From NCBI GenBank assembly GCA_006386115.1, contig VFIW01000054.1:1-64000 (forward strand): a stretch of 64,000 nucleotides of DNA. The letters run 5' to 3'. This document shows, piece by piece, positions 10,165 to 21,400 of this stretch. The notes below the pieces were generated by a model, which had not been told where the DNA came from, did not search any database, and worked only from the letters and a program-made list of their open reading frames with translations. This stretch comes from Globisporangium splendens. Its lineage: Eukaryota; Oomycota; Peronosporomycetes; Pythiales; Pythiaceae. Position numbers and translations under genes: made by a program. Each line of letters opens with the position of its first letter. The first letter of the stretch is position 1.

Positions 10165-10588
10165 GAAGCAAATGAGTGAACTTACTCGTGTCGGACTTTT
10201 GGAAACCGGATGGCGCAGTGGGCACAGGCGCCACGAGTCGTCAGGCCATCGTGAGTCCACGCAAAAGGATCCAATGTGAAAGGCGTAATCCATGAACAGA
10301 TTGGGTACCACGAGATTACGCTTTCCACTGTACATCTTTTTGTGTGTAATCCCGGACTGCAGTCTGCTTTTAAGTAGACTGTGTGCGTCCACAACGAGCC
10401 GTACATGCGCCGACTGCAAAAATAACAAGATGCTGTTATTCCCAGTTGAATTCAACTTATCGAGGCTAACGCAGGTCTTTTTGTTTTGAACAAAAAGCTT
10501 AAAAACGAACCCAGCTTTGCTGCAATGGGGTTCAACAATCTGGCGGCCATCTTCGTGTCGATCTTGTTGGCTTGGTGATTTCTGTTTG
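10165..10588. repeat. Direct repeat B in the KRE6 spacer, with about 190 extra bases
   Basis: Homologous to 9629-9861, but the two blocks are separated by about 234 bases here against about 43 in A. The extra segment contains a perfect 9-bp stem hairpin (10477-10497, ctttttgtt/aacaaaaag) and a 14-base palindrome agttgaattcaact at 10444-10457. Confidence 0.65.
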
Positions 10589-11164
10589 CTCTGAGTGGAC
10601 ATGCATGTTTCAATGCCTTTGAAAGAAAAAGCATTGAAGAGTGAAGTCACTCGCACAACGAGAGCAGCCCTCAAACGCGAATTTAGTAGGAATCACTAAC
10701 TTTTGCTCTTAAGTGATTTATATAACCTGCATTCTCACTCACTTTTCGAAGCCTTTGGTGTCTGGTTATTATAGCGAATAACGAAATCCTGCTGTTGGTG
10801 TTCGTCAGGGCGTTTGTTGTCACAAAACTACCAATGAACAAAACAAAACGAATTCCCAGCTTTCGTCTCAATCTGAAATACGAGCGACCAGCACCCTGTA
10901 TTTAACAACACGTTGATAGCAGCATTGCACAATGCTGGAATCGGTGTCAAAATAACGGGGTACCGGCGCTTGACTTGAGGACCAATCGGTCTGCAGGTCG
11001 CAATTCTGTGCATTTTGTCACATGATTTTCAATAGATCTATCAGTGTCAGATGGCACGGAGTAGCATGCAAAATCAGAAGTCGTAGTGTCGTGCGTTTTT
11101 TTCGCTGGTGGCCACGAGATGATTTGTCCTTTTTGGAATTCCTGACCACAGTTCTCGAAAGCAA

Positions 11165-11181
11165 CTTCTCATTATCATTTT
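11165..11181 (+). promoter_or_regulatory. Candidate oomycete initiator element, KRE6-like copy 2
   Basis: cttctcattatcatttt, about 95 bases upstream of the ATG, fits the oomycete Inr consensus (CTCATT.. then WTTT) well. Confidence 0.45.
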
Positions 11182-11262
11182 CACCGATCATCGGACAGAA
11201 CCCCTGTGAGCAGCGTCTTCTTCACTCCAGTGTTCGTTCCGAGACAAAACCGCAACATCAGC

Positions 11263-13554
11263 ATGAAATGCTTTGCCCACAGAACGAGCAGCTTGGCTCT
11301 GATAACGATCGTCGCGTGTAGTTGTAGCCGACCTGCTCAAGTATATGCCGCCGACTTCGAGACCAAATCGGGAATCCGTTCGTGGGTCGACCCCGATACT
11401 CCGGACGACCGCTATCTATACACCAGTTCACGAGGAGATACCTGGGAACTCGTGATGAGTGACGAGTTCAATACTCCGAATCGATCCTTCAAGCCCGGTG
11501 ACGACCACATGTGGACGTCGATCGAGAAACCCGATGGCGTGAATGCTGCGCTCGAAATTTACTCGCACAACATGACGTCGACGGCATGCGACGACGATGG
11601 CACGTGCTACTTCTACATCAAGGCGATCGACGAGGTCACGCATGTGCGAGTGTGGAACGACTACCAGGACCCGCCGGGGTACAAGAACGTTGATTTCGTA
11701 AGTACACAACTTTTGTGATCTGACTTGCTAGCACTCTTGCTGTCGCGTACTGACTAACGGCACGTGTAGCATTACAGAGGAGGTATGGTGCAGTCGTGGA
11801 ACAAGTTTTGCTTTCAAGGAGGCATGGCAGAGGTGCGGGTGCAATTGCCTGGCGCTGTCAGCAGTGAATCTGGAAATCCAGATGTGAAAAACGGCAAGAA
11901 CGCGCGTGTATCTGCTCTCCAGTACTACCCAGTGTGGCCTGGCATCTGGATGATGGGCAACCTCGGACGCGCCATTTTCAGTGCCTCGACCTCTCGCATC
12001 TGGCCATTCTCGTACAACGAGTGCAACGACGATGTGTTTCTCTCATCTAATCAGCGCATCAGCGCATGTGACCCAAATCCAGGCTCCGGGATGAACCCAT
12101 ATCAAGGTCGTGGGGCTCCAGAAATCGACATCATTGAAGGTGGAGGCTTCGAAATCTCGACATCGATGCAAATTGGGCCAGGCATGCCGACAGACTTCCG
12201 CATCATCTATCCAACGGAAGACGCAGGCGCTGGGTGCATATACTCCAACTCTTGCAAAACTAAAGGCGCCAATACACCCGATGTACCCACGGCGTACTAC
12301 CAAGCCAAGCGCGGACACAAGACCTGGTACCAAGGCATGAGGTACGCTGCCAACAACTACTGCACGCCGGACCCCAAATTGAAGCAAGACTACAAGACCG
12401 TCAAGGCCAATATGGACAAAGGCATCACGGAGAACTCATGCACGTTGACAACGTGTCCTGGTTCTAGAGATGCCAACGCGGACGTGAGCTTCATCAACGG
12501 ATCGACGACCGAGCACTGGGGCATCAACTCTAACGGCACGTGCTATCCGTATATGAACGGCTACACGGGAGCATACCTGTGTAGTCCTGGCAATCCAAGC
12601 TCCCGTTGCGAGAGGACAGGGCCGCCAACTGGCAAAATCAAGATCTTCGAGTATCAAATGGACGCCTTGTCAGCGAACTGGCCGATCCACATGGCTGCGT
12701 ACCTCGACTACTTGGTCTACCAATTAGAGTGGGTAATGGGAAACGAGGGGTACATCCGATGGATGCTTGAGGGACACCCCGTTTTCGAGATTCCAGCAAG
12801 CGCTATCACGAACCCCCCTCAGGATGCGAAGAAGAGCAACCCCGTGAAGATCATGATTGAAGAACCGATGTACATGATCGTCAACGCAGCTCTGTCGAGC
12901 ACATGGGGGACCAAGCCTCCGAACCCTGGGCAACCGTGTCGAGGCGATGGGAAGGACGAAGAGACAAACCGAATCTGTGACTCATTCCCGATGTACTTGA
13001 AGATCGACTACATTCGCCTGTACCAAGACACGTCCGCGAACTCGACGATGGCCGTTGGCTGTGACCCCAAAACTCACCCAACGAAGCAGTGGATCGCCGA
13101 TAACATCGAAGCCTACCAAGACTTCGACAACCTGGTCGTCGATGTCTCCGGGAAAGCGTTCTGCCGAACCGATGACGATTGCACGATTGAGCGAAACAAG
13201 AGCAGGGCCATCACGGGGAGTTGTGTTAACAGCCGCTGTAAGTGCAAGGGTACTTCCTGGACTGGCCCACGCTGCACGAGCTCGATGAGTACTATCGGCA
13301 CCGGTTCGAGCTCGAATTCGTACGGCCCGCCATGGTTTGCAGCTTTAGGTACGGCTGCTGTGACGATCGTCGTCACGTTCTTGTCGGTGTATCTGAACCT
13401 TCAGGCCGAGAAAAAAGAGGAAGTTCTCCGAAAACAGAAAGCTTTCATGGCAGGAAAACCTCCAAGTGCTGCTCCACCGCGATCCCGAGACTCCTCGGTC
13501 AGCGAGATCGTGATGAAAAACTCGAATGAGAACTACAGCACCAACTTTGTTTGA
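11263..13554 (+). CDS. KRE6/SKN1-like GH16 glucan-synthesis protein, copy 2 (two exons)
   Basis: Exons are 11263-11697 and 11770-13554, with intron 11698-11769 (GTAAGT..GTGTAG), giving 739 residues. The ATG at 11263 opens a signal peptide (SSLALITIVACS). The first exon contains a 272-base stretch (11362-11633) identical to copy 1. The GH16 box APEIDIIEGG gives E263, D265 and E268. An EGF-like cysteine module lies at about 610-650, a membrane helix at about 665-687, and a cytosolic Lys/Ser-rich tail follows. The fold and membrane anchoring fit KRE6/SKN1 (PF03935) proteins acting in beta-glucan synthesis. Introns sit at the same codon in both copies, so the pair arose by inverted duplication of a complete gene. 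The second exons have diverged moderately, with about 14 differences in the first 99 bases. Confidence 0.92.
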
Positions 13555-16428
13555 AGACACACATCATCGAGGCTGAAGATTTCCTGTCCCATGTTACTCA
13601 GGGACGGAAAAACCTGATTTTAGCTAGTTGATTGAAGTGGTTTTCTATTAAAAACCATTTGTTCCAAAGTCGTAGGTTTTATCACAGTGACTGTGGGAGT
13701 GATTGTCACGCTGTTGTCCAAGCCACATCGCAGATACTAAACACATACTTTCCTGCATATTTTGGTGCCAAGTGGGGTTCTGTAACGTGGGGTTGCTGTC
13801 AGCAAGTGACAGCTTCAGTGCATCTCGGTTGCAGACAGAGCCATTCATAGGCATCAGTCGCTGGGAAGGAGTCATGCACTTGTGGACAGTATATGTTACC
13901 GAAACGTTCGTTTTCTACGATGCCGACATGAAGAGTGAGTTATTTTCGTGTCAGCATCACAGAAAACAAACGTTTCATATCTTTGGTACTCCTGCGCGCA
14001 TCAATATCTTACAAAGTTTGGTGAGTGCGGTGGCGTTATAGAAGAACGTGTCTGCTTTGTATATTACATTTGTCAGAGCTGCATTTTCCTGTTGGCAAAC
14101 GTGGTGTCAGTGGAACATCGTTGTAGCGCTGCTCTTTGCTGCGCACTCTTTTTAGCACATCCAAATCCCTTCTAAAACGGTCGTGGACAAGATCATCTTA
14201 GAAGGGTCATAAAATGTGGTGTGGTTGGTCCAATCAGATTGAGGACTTCAGAAAGAGGAACAGCGCTGATTCGATTCTATCAGACGTTCAACATCGTACA
14301 ATAAAATAACACCCGACTTTTTGCGAGTCTTGGAGATTTGAAAGTGGTGTGCGAACTGCGAGGTTGTCGCCACCAAGCGTTCTCAAGTTGGCAGCGAACA
14401 TGTTCTATGGTCGGCCCAGTTCCTTCCATCGCAGTGCTTTGTTGACTGACTCTGGAAAGCTTCAAGAAGTCGAAAAAAAAACCTCGATTTTCACCCCATC
14501 CCCTTTCGCAGTTGAACTTTGGGAGCGGATAAGTGAAATAACAGACCCATCTCCGAGCCGTTTAAAACGGGGGTTGAAATTGGTGGATGCCGACATGGGC
14601 TACTGTTCCGTACTGTTCGCGCTTATACGGACGACGAGCGAAGCAGAACCAAAGGCAGATTCACGAACGCGCGAGGTATCCGGATGGCGCCTCGTTTCAG
14701 AAACCGACACGTCACGAATCATAATCGTGTTCTGGAAAATGGCCTTCACAAAAATGAAAAACCTAAAAACCTAACTTCAACTTGAGAACCCTCTCTGATA
14801 GAGGTCCCTGTGAAGATCGATAGTAGCTCGTTGTGTTACGCTATTTGCTTGGAGATCGCAGGTGTCGGCTGCTCTGGTACTTGATACAGCATAGGTTTTC
14901 GAATGATCGATGCCATCGTGCTAGCATAATGTGATGGAGTCATCACAACAGAACGCGAGGGCTTTCTGGCTGCTTTCGGTAGCGCTGCCTCCGTCTCTGT
15001 ACACTGCCCACAAGGGAGGTGGTCGTGCAAAGCCTCGGGGGAAGCTGGCACTTTTGCTCTCTCTGCACGATGATTGAATGAACGGCGCGAGATAATTTGG
15101 AGCTTCCCGTGCCTGTTTTAGTCTCCCGGTCCGATCCTCTTTCTCGCTCGAAGGGGTATGTTTTAGGGGCTTGCGTGCTCTTTTTTGTTGTTGTTATTTT
15201 TCGATATTCCTTCCATCCATAGCATTCTTTTTCGTCTCTAATTGGCTGCACGGAAGAGAGTTGCGAGAAAGAACGCGGGCATAAACAGGCCAGTTTGCAT
15301 TCGGCTTTCTTAAACTCTTGCACCTGCGCGCACCCACCCACATTGTGAAGACCTCCAGCGAGTAAACGGACGGACGGATCTGCTCGTAAAAGCCGGTTGC
15401 GGAGTGTGTAATTCGTTCCTTCGATCTGTAAATTGTATGCAACCAGCAACGGTGGATACACCCTTCTCATCGCACTCGCATTGCCTTTTGCGCATTCCAT
15501 CAAGAGATCCTCTTTTTTTTCGGCGACTCTTTATTGAGGGTGGCTGTGTGCCGTCGCATTGTTTAGGAGACGGCCGTTCTCCTGCGCGTGCTTCGATGTG
15601 GTGTGGCGCGTCATTCGTGGTTCAAAGGCTCCCGCTTGGCCCACGAGATCCACGAGGGAGGCGTTTGTTTTTTATCCCGCGCTCCCACCTCACGCGAGAC
15701 GCTCGCTGTACGTACCCCTTTATGAGTGTGGCGACCGACCCATCGGTCCCCGTTCCACAAAACAAGGCGCTTATTTTGTTGCTATTTGCTTTTGAGAGCA
15801 TATTATTATTGGCGCAACATTGCGGGAGGTGCTGGTTGAAGAACGACAAGCCAAACTGAAGATTTTGACGCCGTCTGGTTGGCTGAAAACACAATCGCGA
15901 AACCCGTCAGTATACAAAACTCGAGAGAGAGAAAGAACAAAGCAAGGAAAAAACAAACAAACAAACAAACAGGCGAGCCGCAAGCAGCTCATTTCGTAAT
16001 TTGCTGGTTGCGTGGTGGGTGTTTGCGGGTGGGAGGATCGAACAAACGCGTCTCGGATACTTGTTGCGCGCGCCATTTCCGCTTGGGGCAGCTTCGTCGG
16101 CAAATTCGACGCGGGTCTCGAAGCAGCGCCGACGCGCAGCTATCACTCGTCGCTCTCGCTCAGGGCAAAAGACGCGCATCTCTTCATTCATTCAGCCATT
16201 CGCATCGCTCCTCGGTACGCACACAAATCAGGAAATCAACATACCACAGTCGCGTGTGTCACGAATGCCTATGGGTTCGGGAGGACTCACATGTCTTTGT
16301 GCTGATGGATGCGTGTGTGTCATTTTTGTATTTTGTAGCTCGTGGTGACCAGTCGCTTCGTGTGTCACTTGCAGTCGCGCTTCAATATTGAAGATCTGCG
16401 GACGTACGAGGAATCTTGGTCGATAAGT
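13555..16428. other. Intergenic, contains a hairpin and a short AAAC repeat
   Basis: No supported gene. It holds the inverted repeat at 13901-13976 and a (AAAC)n run at about 15951-15971. Pyrimidine-rich, GC-rich DNA at 15.2-16.3 kb is probably the promoter and leader region of the next gene. Confidence 0.6.
13901..13976 (-). repeat. 28-bp inverted repeat with 20-base loop (hairpin)
   Basis: Arm 13901-13928 and arm 13949-13976 are complementary at 24 of 28 positions. All four mismatches are transitions that become G-U pairs in a minus-strand RNA, so that RNA would form an unbroken 28-bp stem. The homology does not extend outward. It may be a small-RNA precursor, a terminator-like stem or a mobile-element remnant; which one is unknown. 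Confidence 0.6.
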
Positions 16429-17437
16429 ATGGAGAACACGCCGTTTCCGCAGTTCGACCACATGCACGGTAGCAGTGGCTCGCGGTCGAACAATTCGCTC
16501 AAACGAACGATTTCGAAATGCAGCATGGAGGACGGGCTGTACCAAAACGAAAACGTCGCGATGAAGAAGTTTGCGCAGGTCCATGGAGAGAGCCGCCCGC
16601 CCAACATGTTCGACGTCAATGACCCCGTGCTCTTGCCGCGCGGGAGCCACATGCACCATCACGATGGGAACGACCAACCCGAAAGTTCGCCGCCGATGTT
16701 TGGATGGAGCGATTCTCCGGTCGCGATGAAGGACCGCTATTACGAAAGCATCTTGGAGTCCTCGTCCATGGCGTCGCCTTCGCCGCACCATGTCATGTAC
16801 GCGAGTACGCCTGCGTCCACGGTGTCCATGCATTCGACGAGCGGCTACACGACGCCTCACAACGGAAACATGGACCGTGAATCGTTATCTCCCGCGACGC
16901 TGCATGTCGCGTTGCTCGGGTACATTAGCGAAGCGATGGTGTACTACAATCGCGCTCGCACGATTACGTTTGGCGAAATGGGGAACACCGTGCGATCCGT
17001 TCCGATAATGTTTGGGTACATTCAGAAACTCGTCAAAGATCGTCTCGGTACGTCGAATATGATGCCACAATATGTGTGTTCCATAAAGCTAACGCTTGAT
17101 TTGTGTGTGCGCATGATCTGTAGGTCTCTCGTGGCATTTGGTTGGCAGTTTTGTGGAAAACGTGTTAGATTTCATCTCGGATGAAGACATTCGGGACGCG
17201 ACCGTGTCGGAGTTTGCAGGCTTCTTGAAGGGTCTTCACGAGTCGGCGTTTGAGCGCGTCCCTGGTGGCAACATTTTTGTGAATCTGTACGAGTTTTTCC
17301 GCGAAGTTCTCGAGCAATTCAAGAAATACCTGACAAAGTTGTGGGTCGAAACGAAGCGCATCAACTTTCCTTGCGAATTTGGCAAGAAGTCCGATACTCT
17401 CTTTTTGTGCATGGAATGCCATCGAGAGCACTTATAA
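16429..17437 (+). CDS. Unrecognised protein, two exons
   Basis: Exons are 16429-17047 and 17124-17437, with intron 17048-17123 (GTACGT..TGTAG, 76 bp), giving 310 residues. Start chosen at the first ATG in frame; coding-like sequence (FNIEDLRTYEESW) continues upstream without an ATG to about 16377, so a further 5' exon is possible. The N-terminal half is rich in Ser, His, Met and Pro and looks disordered. The C-terminal half from about residue 160 is a compact, helix-rich domain (LHVALLGYISEAMVYYNRAR, then GSFVENVLDFISDEDI) ending in a Cys-containing tail. I do not recognise the family and assign no function. The intron supports a real gene. Confidence 0.65.
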
Positions 17438-17994
17438 GCCGGTGTGGCGCAGGCTTGGGGGAACAGAACACCAGGGAGAAAAGACGTGGGTACGAACGAG
17501 GGCAAGCAAACATTCAGTGCGAGGAGCAGCATTGAGTGGCAGGAGGTACTGCGGACGAAGTGGTTGCGGAGGACAGTGAATGCGGGGATTTCCCCGGTCG
17601 ATACTTTCCAGCATGGCGTTGCGACACTGGATGCAAGGTTGCAGCAAATTGCCATGCGATTTTCTCATGAAAGTATTTTTTGGGCGGTGTGGTGCGATGG
17701 TGATGCTGCTTACTCGGTTCTCGTTGAGGGAGGTGAGGAGGAGTCCTTGATTGTTTTACCGTTGCCCATTTTTGTGGTAATTCGATGGCGGTGGTTTGAA
17801 GGCCATCTTCCCACGGAATGCGTGCTTCGTCGAAGTGCATACGTAGTCAGTTCGTTTGGTTTCTAGTTCCCTTCGGCTTACAGTAGAAAAGGTGTTAGTT
17901 TAGGTTCAATTTTTAATGAAAAGTAACTTATTAGTCGTGAGTTTTCAACAATCGTCTTACATTCGCAGCTTGGTGTCTTCGCCCTTGACGACGG
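17438..17994. other. Convergent intergenic spacer, nothing seen
   Basis: Lies between the 3' ends of two convergent genes. A 140-codon open frame at 17444-17866 has no domain-like features and is not called. Confidence 0.5.
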
Positions 17995-19050
17995 TCAACC
18001 TGGCGCCTTGTGCAGCGGAAGCCGCGTTCCAATACGGCGGCGTTGAAGCTCCAAGTCAAACCGCTCAAGTTGGGACATCAGGTACTTGGACGGAGCAGTA
18101 AAGCGTCGTGCTGTGCTCAATAGGAGCATTGCACAATCGAGAGGAAGACAGAAACGATACATCAGCAACGCTGCACACACCGTTATAGACGTCGAGACTC
18201 CGCTTTCGCAATACAGCAAAAGCCTTCTCTTTGATGCTGTTTCCCGAGCATCGTGGCCGTGTTCTGTGTCTTTATCGCCTGTCGCTCGAGCCCACATGGT
18301 GTCGAAAATGAACTTGCTTGCCGTATCGAGCTCTTCCCATGTCGCCGTTTGCGCTGCGTTTCCTTTTCTCGAAACATCTCGCTGTTGTTGCAAAAAATCG
18401 AGTCGTGGAAGCTCCGAAAGCGTAATCGTGTACGCCAAAGTTGAAGGTAGCGGGGATACTGCCGATTGCACTACTGGAATCGCATCGACTGCACCAAATT
18501 GCCTCACGACTGAGGTGCAGCAATGCACAATATGCGTGATCTTCTTCGTCGCAATCGCATCAGGTTGTTCCCACGTCAGTGCAGATCCAATCCACACATC
18601 TGGAACAACAAGCTGCAAATCTGCTGCGCATGCCAAAGCAAGGTCTTTTCGCGGTTCCCACCACTTGCGGATGCGTTTATCCATACCAGCCCAGTCGGTC
18701 ACATACCTCTCGATCTTCTTTCGCGGATACTCGAGCGTACTCTCACTCGTCACGTTGTGCACCACCAATGCGTGGAAGTTCTCCAGCTCAAGTTCAAACT
18801 CTTCATCAACGAAGTAGGCTTCGATATTCTGGTTCGTCTCCTCCGTGTATTGTGGTTGCTGCTGCTCTAAAATCGAATGGCATGGTGAGTGCAAGGCTTG
18901 CACCCACCGGCACTCATACGCGCACCAGCAGCTCACCAGCGTTCGAAGACTGCGCACTCGAGCAAGAGCATTGCATCGTATCTGTTGCTGGGATGGAGGA
19001 AGTTGAAGCACGGAATGGGTTCGATCTTCTTCCTCAACGTTGAATGACAT
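17995..19050 (-). CDS. Dual-specificity phosphatase-like protein lacking the catalytic Arg
   Basis: 351 residues from the ATG at 19050. The C-terminal 200 residues follow the DSP fold: VVPDVWIGSALTW, then KKITHIVHCC, and the P-loop region LLLYCESGVSTSITVCAALL. The Cys of the CX5R signature is present, but the Arg position is Thr (C-ESGVS-T), and the His before the Cys is Tyr. Without that Arg a phosphatase cannot hold phosphate normally, so this is probably a pseudophosphatase (STYX-like in concept) that binds rather than hydrolyses. The N-terminal 90 residues are unrecognised. A donor/acceptor-like pair at 18936/18867 would shift the frame and is not used. Confidence 0.75.
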   Translation of the reverse strand: MSFNVEEEDRTHSVLQLPPSQQQIRCNALARVRSLRTLVSCWCAYECRWVQALHSPCHSILEQQQPQYTEETNQNIEAYFVDEEFELELENFHALVVHNVTSESTLEYPRKKIERYVTDWAGMDKRIRKWWEPRKDLALACAADLQLVVPDVWIGSALTWEQPDAIATKKITHIVHCCTSVVRQFGAVDAIPVVQSAVSPLPSTLAYTITLSELPRLDFLQQQRDVSRKGNAAQTATWEELDTASKFIFDTMWARATGDKDTEHGHDARETASKRRLLLYCESGVSTSITVCAALLMYRFCLPLDCAMLLLSTARRFTAPSKYLMSQLERFDLELQRRRIGTRLPLHKAPG

Positions 19051-19483
19051 CAGCTCAGGTTGAACTTTGCCGCGCTGCTCCTCTCCAACTTCATGGTTCC
19101 GCACCGGTATTCTCCCGATTCTCGCGCCGTCTTCTTTTTCTTTGGAAATCGCAGTCCCACTCCCGCATTTTCAACTTCAAGGGCGTCCATCTCCTTGGTT
19201 TCTGCGCCACCAGCCACACTAAAGAAAAATGCGCACAGAGAAGAGAGACACACAGTGTACCGTACGATACTGAGTCGTCAATTCCGCTCACGTGTTTCTG
19301 TGTTAAATCCCGCACTGCAACACAAAAGGATGACTTCATTCGCGCCACATGGGCATCGTATTCACTTTTGTACCTATCGATGCTTCTCTGCGTCGTTTGG
19401 GAAATGCGGAAAAAGAGCACCTGCCGCTTACCGCTTCACAACACAGCGTCCCAAAAACCACTCGGAAGTTTGTGAGGGGTCTT

Positions 19484-20902
19484 CTATTCGGGGTGAATGC
19501 AGAATGCACCTGCCGTTGAAGCTGCGAGTTGAAGTCCCACTGCGGAATGATGGTCATCTGCTGTATTGGTGCAATGCAATGGCAGCGGTGCGCGGATCTC
19601 CATCTTCCTTCGATGCGAATGCGCTGCTGCGGGGCTTCTCGCGACCACGCGACCGCAGAGAAGAGCGGAAGCGCTCGCAGTCTCCTGTCCTATCAGCGCC
19701 GGCTTGTGGTTGCGGTCCTGCGGCGCGTGATGGCAGTGGTGGTCGTCCTGCTGTAGCTGCGCGAGCGCGCGCGCTTCCAGTGGGAACCGCTCAGCGAGCG
19801 CTTGTTGCTCTGATTGGTGGAGAGTCCACCATTCCTGCCGAGGAAGATACCACGCACCATACGGCGCTTGAAGCTTCCGCGCCTCCCAGGGAGACACGAT
19901 GGGCGATAATGGAGGCGAGTGAGATGTTTTGCTCGGTTGGCTGCTTTTCGAGTCCGCTGCAACAGCGATCGACTGCGTCGAGTCTGTTCTCGTGAGGAAG
20001 GGGCGGCGTCGCCGCGTGATGAGATTGTCGAAGGATTGCTGCTCGTCGCCGAATGAACTCGCTTGTGAAGTCAACCCGACATCTTGCGGTGACGCAGCAG
20101 AAACTGTGTTGACAGTGCTCGAGACTCGCATAGTTGGCTGATGGCTGTCTGGTGCGGAAGCGAGTGTGAGCTGCAACGGGATCTGAAGAGATGCCGGGAT
20201 GTCCTGCGCTACTTTGACTCGTGACGATTTCTCCCAATAAATCTGCGGGTCAAGATTACTTCGCGCACCGCCATTGGCATGCTCCGACTGCGATTGAAGC
20301 TTTCGCTGGTGGCGCTTTTGGAGCTTTCTGATCTCCGCCATTGCGATGCTCTCCGCAGTTCGTTTACGGTCATAGCCGGTTTCTTCGCTCTCGCCATCAT
20401 CGCCTTCGTCGTCTCCGTCTTCACTATCTGGCGTATCATCATAAGTCATCCGCTCTTCTAGCTGTATGGCTCCTAATGAAGACATGCGCCGCTGAGGGAG
20501 CAAAGCTATAGTGGTTGAGCTGGACGGGTCTGCTGAGACCGCTGAAAAGAGACTGCTACGGAGTGCTGCGCGAAGATGCGATGGTTTTCGTATGGGTGAA
20601 GCTAGACAATTGTCCTCGCCAGCATCGTCGCCTGAAGTGCGGATACCGCCGTAGCGTGAAGAATTCTGGATTCCTCGCTGTTTATCTACTTGCATCGGGT
20701 TCCTGTCCATTTGTAGCGCAAGGGCTTCCATGTCGGACATGATTCGGTTCAGCATCGCCTTCCACTGGGTTTCGCCCAGTATATCATTCAAGACACGGCA
20801 TTGCTCCTGCTGCTCTCGCTTCTGTTGTTGTCGAAGTTGGTTCTCGTATCGTAATTTTTGTTCCTCGTTGATCTCTTCTTCAATCTCTCGGTTCGCAAAC
20901 AT
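19484..20902 (-). CDS. Coiled-coil, low-complexity protein of unknown function
   Basis: 472 residues from the ATG at 20902. Residues about 5-60 form a strongly charged coiled coil (REIEEEINEEQKLRYENQLR). An acidic run (SEDGDDEGDDGESEE) follows, then a KLQKRHQRKL basic helix, Ser-rich linkers, and near the C-terminus the motif YGAWYLPRQEWWTLH, which recalls the GAWYLP box of FAM47-type proteins; that link is tentative. The frame stays open upstream to 21067 without ATG, and another ATG-started frame at 21279 (MTPISTPSARTSS) may be a first exon, but I could not find a convincing splice. Divergent from the next gene. Confidence 0.6.
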   Translation of the reverse strand: MFANREIEEEINEEQKLRYENQLRQQQKREQQEQCRVLNDILGETQWKAMLNRIMSDMEALALQMDRNPMQVDKQRGIQNSSRYGGIRTSGDDAGEDNCLASPIRKPSHLRAALRSSLFSAVSADPSSSTTIALLPQRRMSSLGAIQLEERMTYDDTPDSEDGDDEGDDGESEETGYDRKRTAESIAMAEIRKLQKRHQRKLQSQSEHANGGARSNLDPQIYWEKSSRVKVAQDIPASLQIPLQLTLASAPDSHQPTMRVSSTVNTVSAASPQDVGLTSQASSFGDEQQSFDNLITRRRRPFLTRTDSTQSIAVAADSKSSQPSKTSHSPPLSPIVSPWEARKLQAPYGAWYLPRQEWWTLHQSEQQALAERFPLEARALAQLQQDDHHCHHAPQDRNHKPALIGQETASASALLCGRVVARSPAAAHSHRRKMEIRAPLPLHCTNTADDHHSAVGLQLAASTAGAFCIHPE

Positions 20903-21400
20903 CGTGTACAACTTCGATGGCGATCTAGTCCCGGAAAACGCGGTAGCTGCGCCATGGCTCCCATTTGCTTCAGCACCAAGTGGCTTGCCTTGTGATCTTT
21001 TTCCTGAGCTAAACGTTGGCGGCGAGGGGTTGTGATGCTGCAGAAGCGCCACTGAACTTGAACACACTGCTGATTTGCCACTGCAGCATCTCGCTTTCTC
21101 CGTAGCAAGGGACTCTGGTTACATCGCGGTGAAGTATTGTTTGAGGTCATAGTGGGTGGATGGCTCCCTTGTCGAAGCGAACTGAGTGACGCTGTTGTTC
21201 CTGGTTCATCAAGCGATCGGTGACGGCCAAAAGCAGCCAAGGAGCTGGTCCGTGCACTGGGTGTGGAGATTGGGGTCATTTTAGTCCAAGCTCCGAAAAT
21301 ATGTATTCGCTGTTATCCGCGTCGTTCAAAAACAAGTTTCCCGTAAGCAGCATTTCTACGCAGAGCGTTGCTGAGCGTAGTTGGTTGACGCTACATCAAG

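Larger units (their letters stand above)
9235..11262. other. Divergent spacer between the two KRE6-like genes
   Basis: About 2 kb carrying both promoters and a degenerate direct repeat (9629-9861 and 10165-10588). No credible gene. Candidate initiator elements lie near each end. Confidence 0.6.

Noticed and set aside
11206..11262. Longer start for KRE6-like copy 2 at 11206
   Set aside because: The codon is GTG, and it would put non-hydrophobic residues before the signal peptide.
17444..17866. 140-codon open frame downstream of the unrecognised gene
   Set aside because: No domain, motif or splice support; composition like random open frame, and it lies in a convergent 3' region.
18867..18936. 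Possible 70-bp intron in the phosphatase-like gene (GTGAGC..TTTTAG)
   Set aside because: Removing it shifts the frame away from the phosphatase domain, while the unspliced frame is open from ATG to stop.
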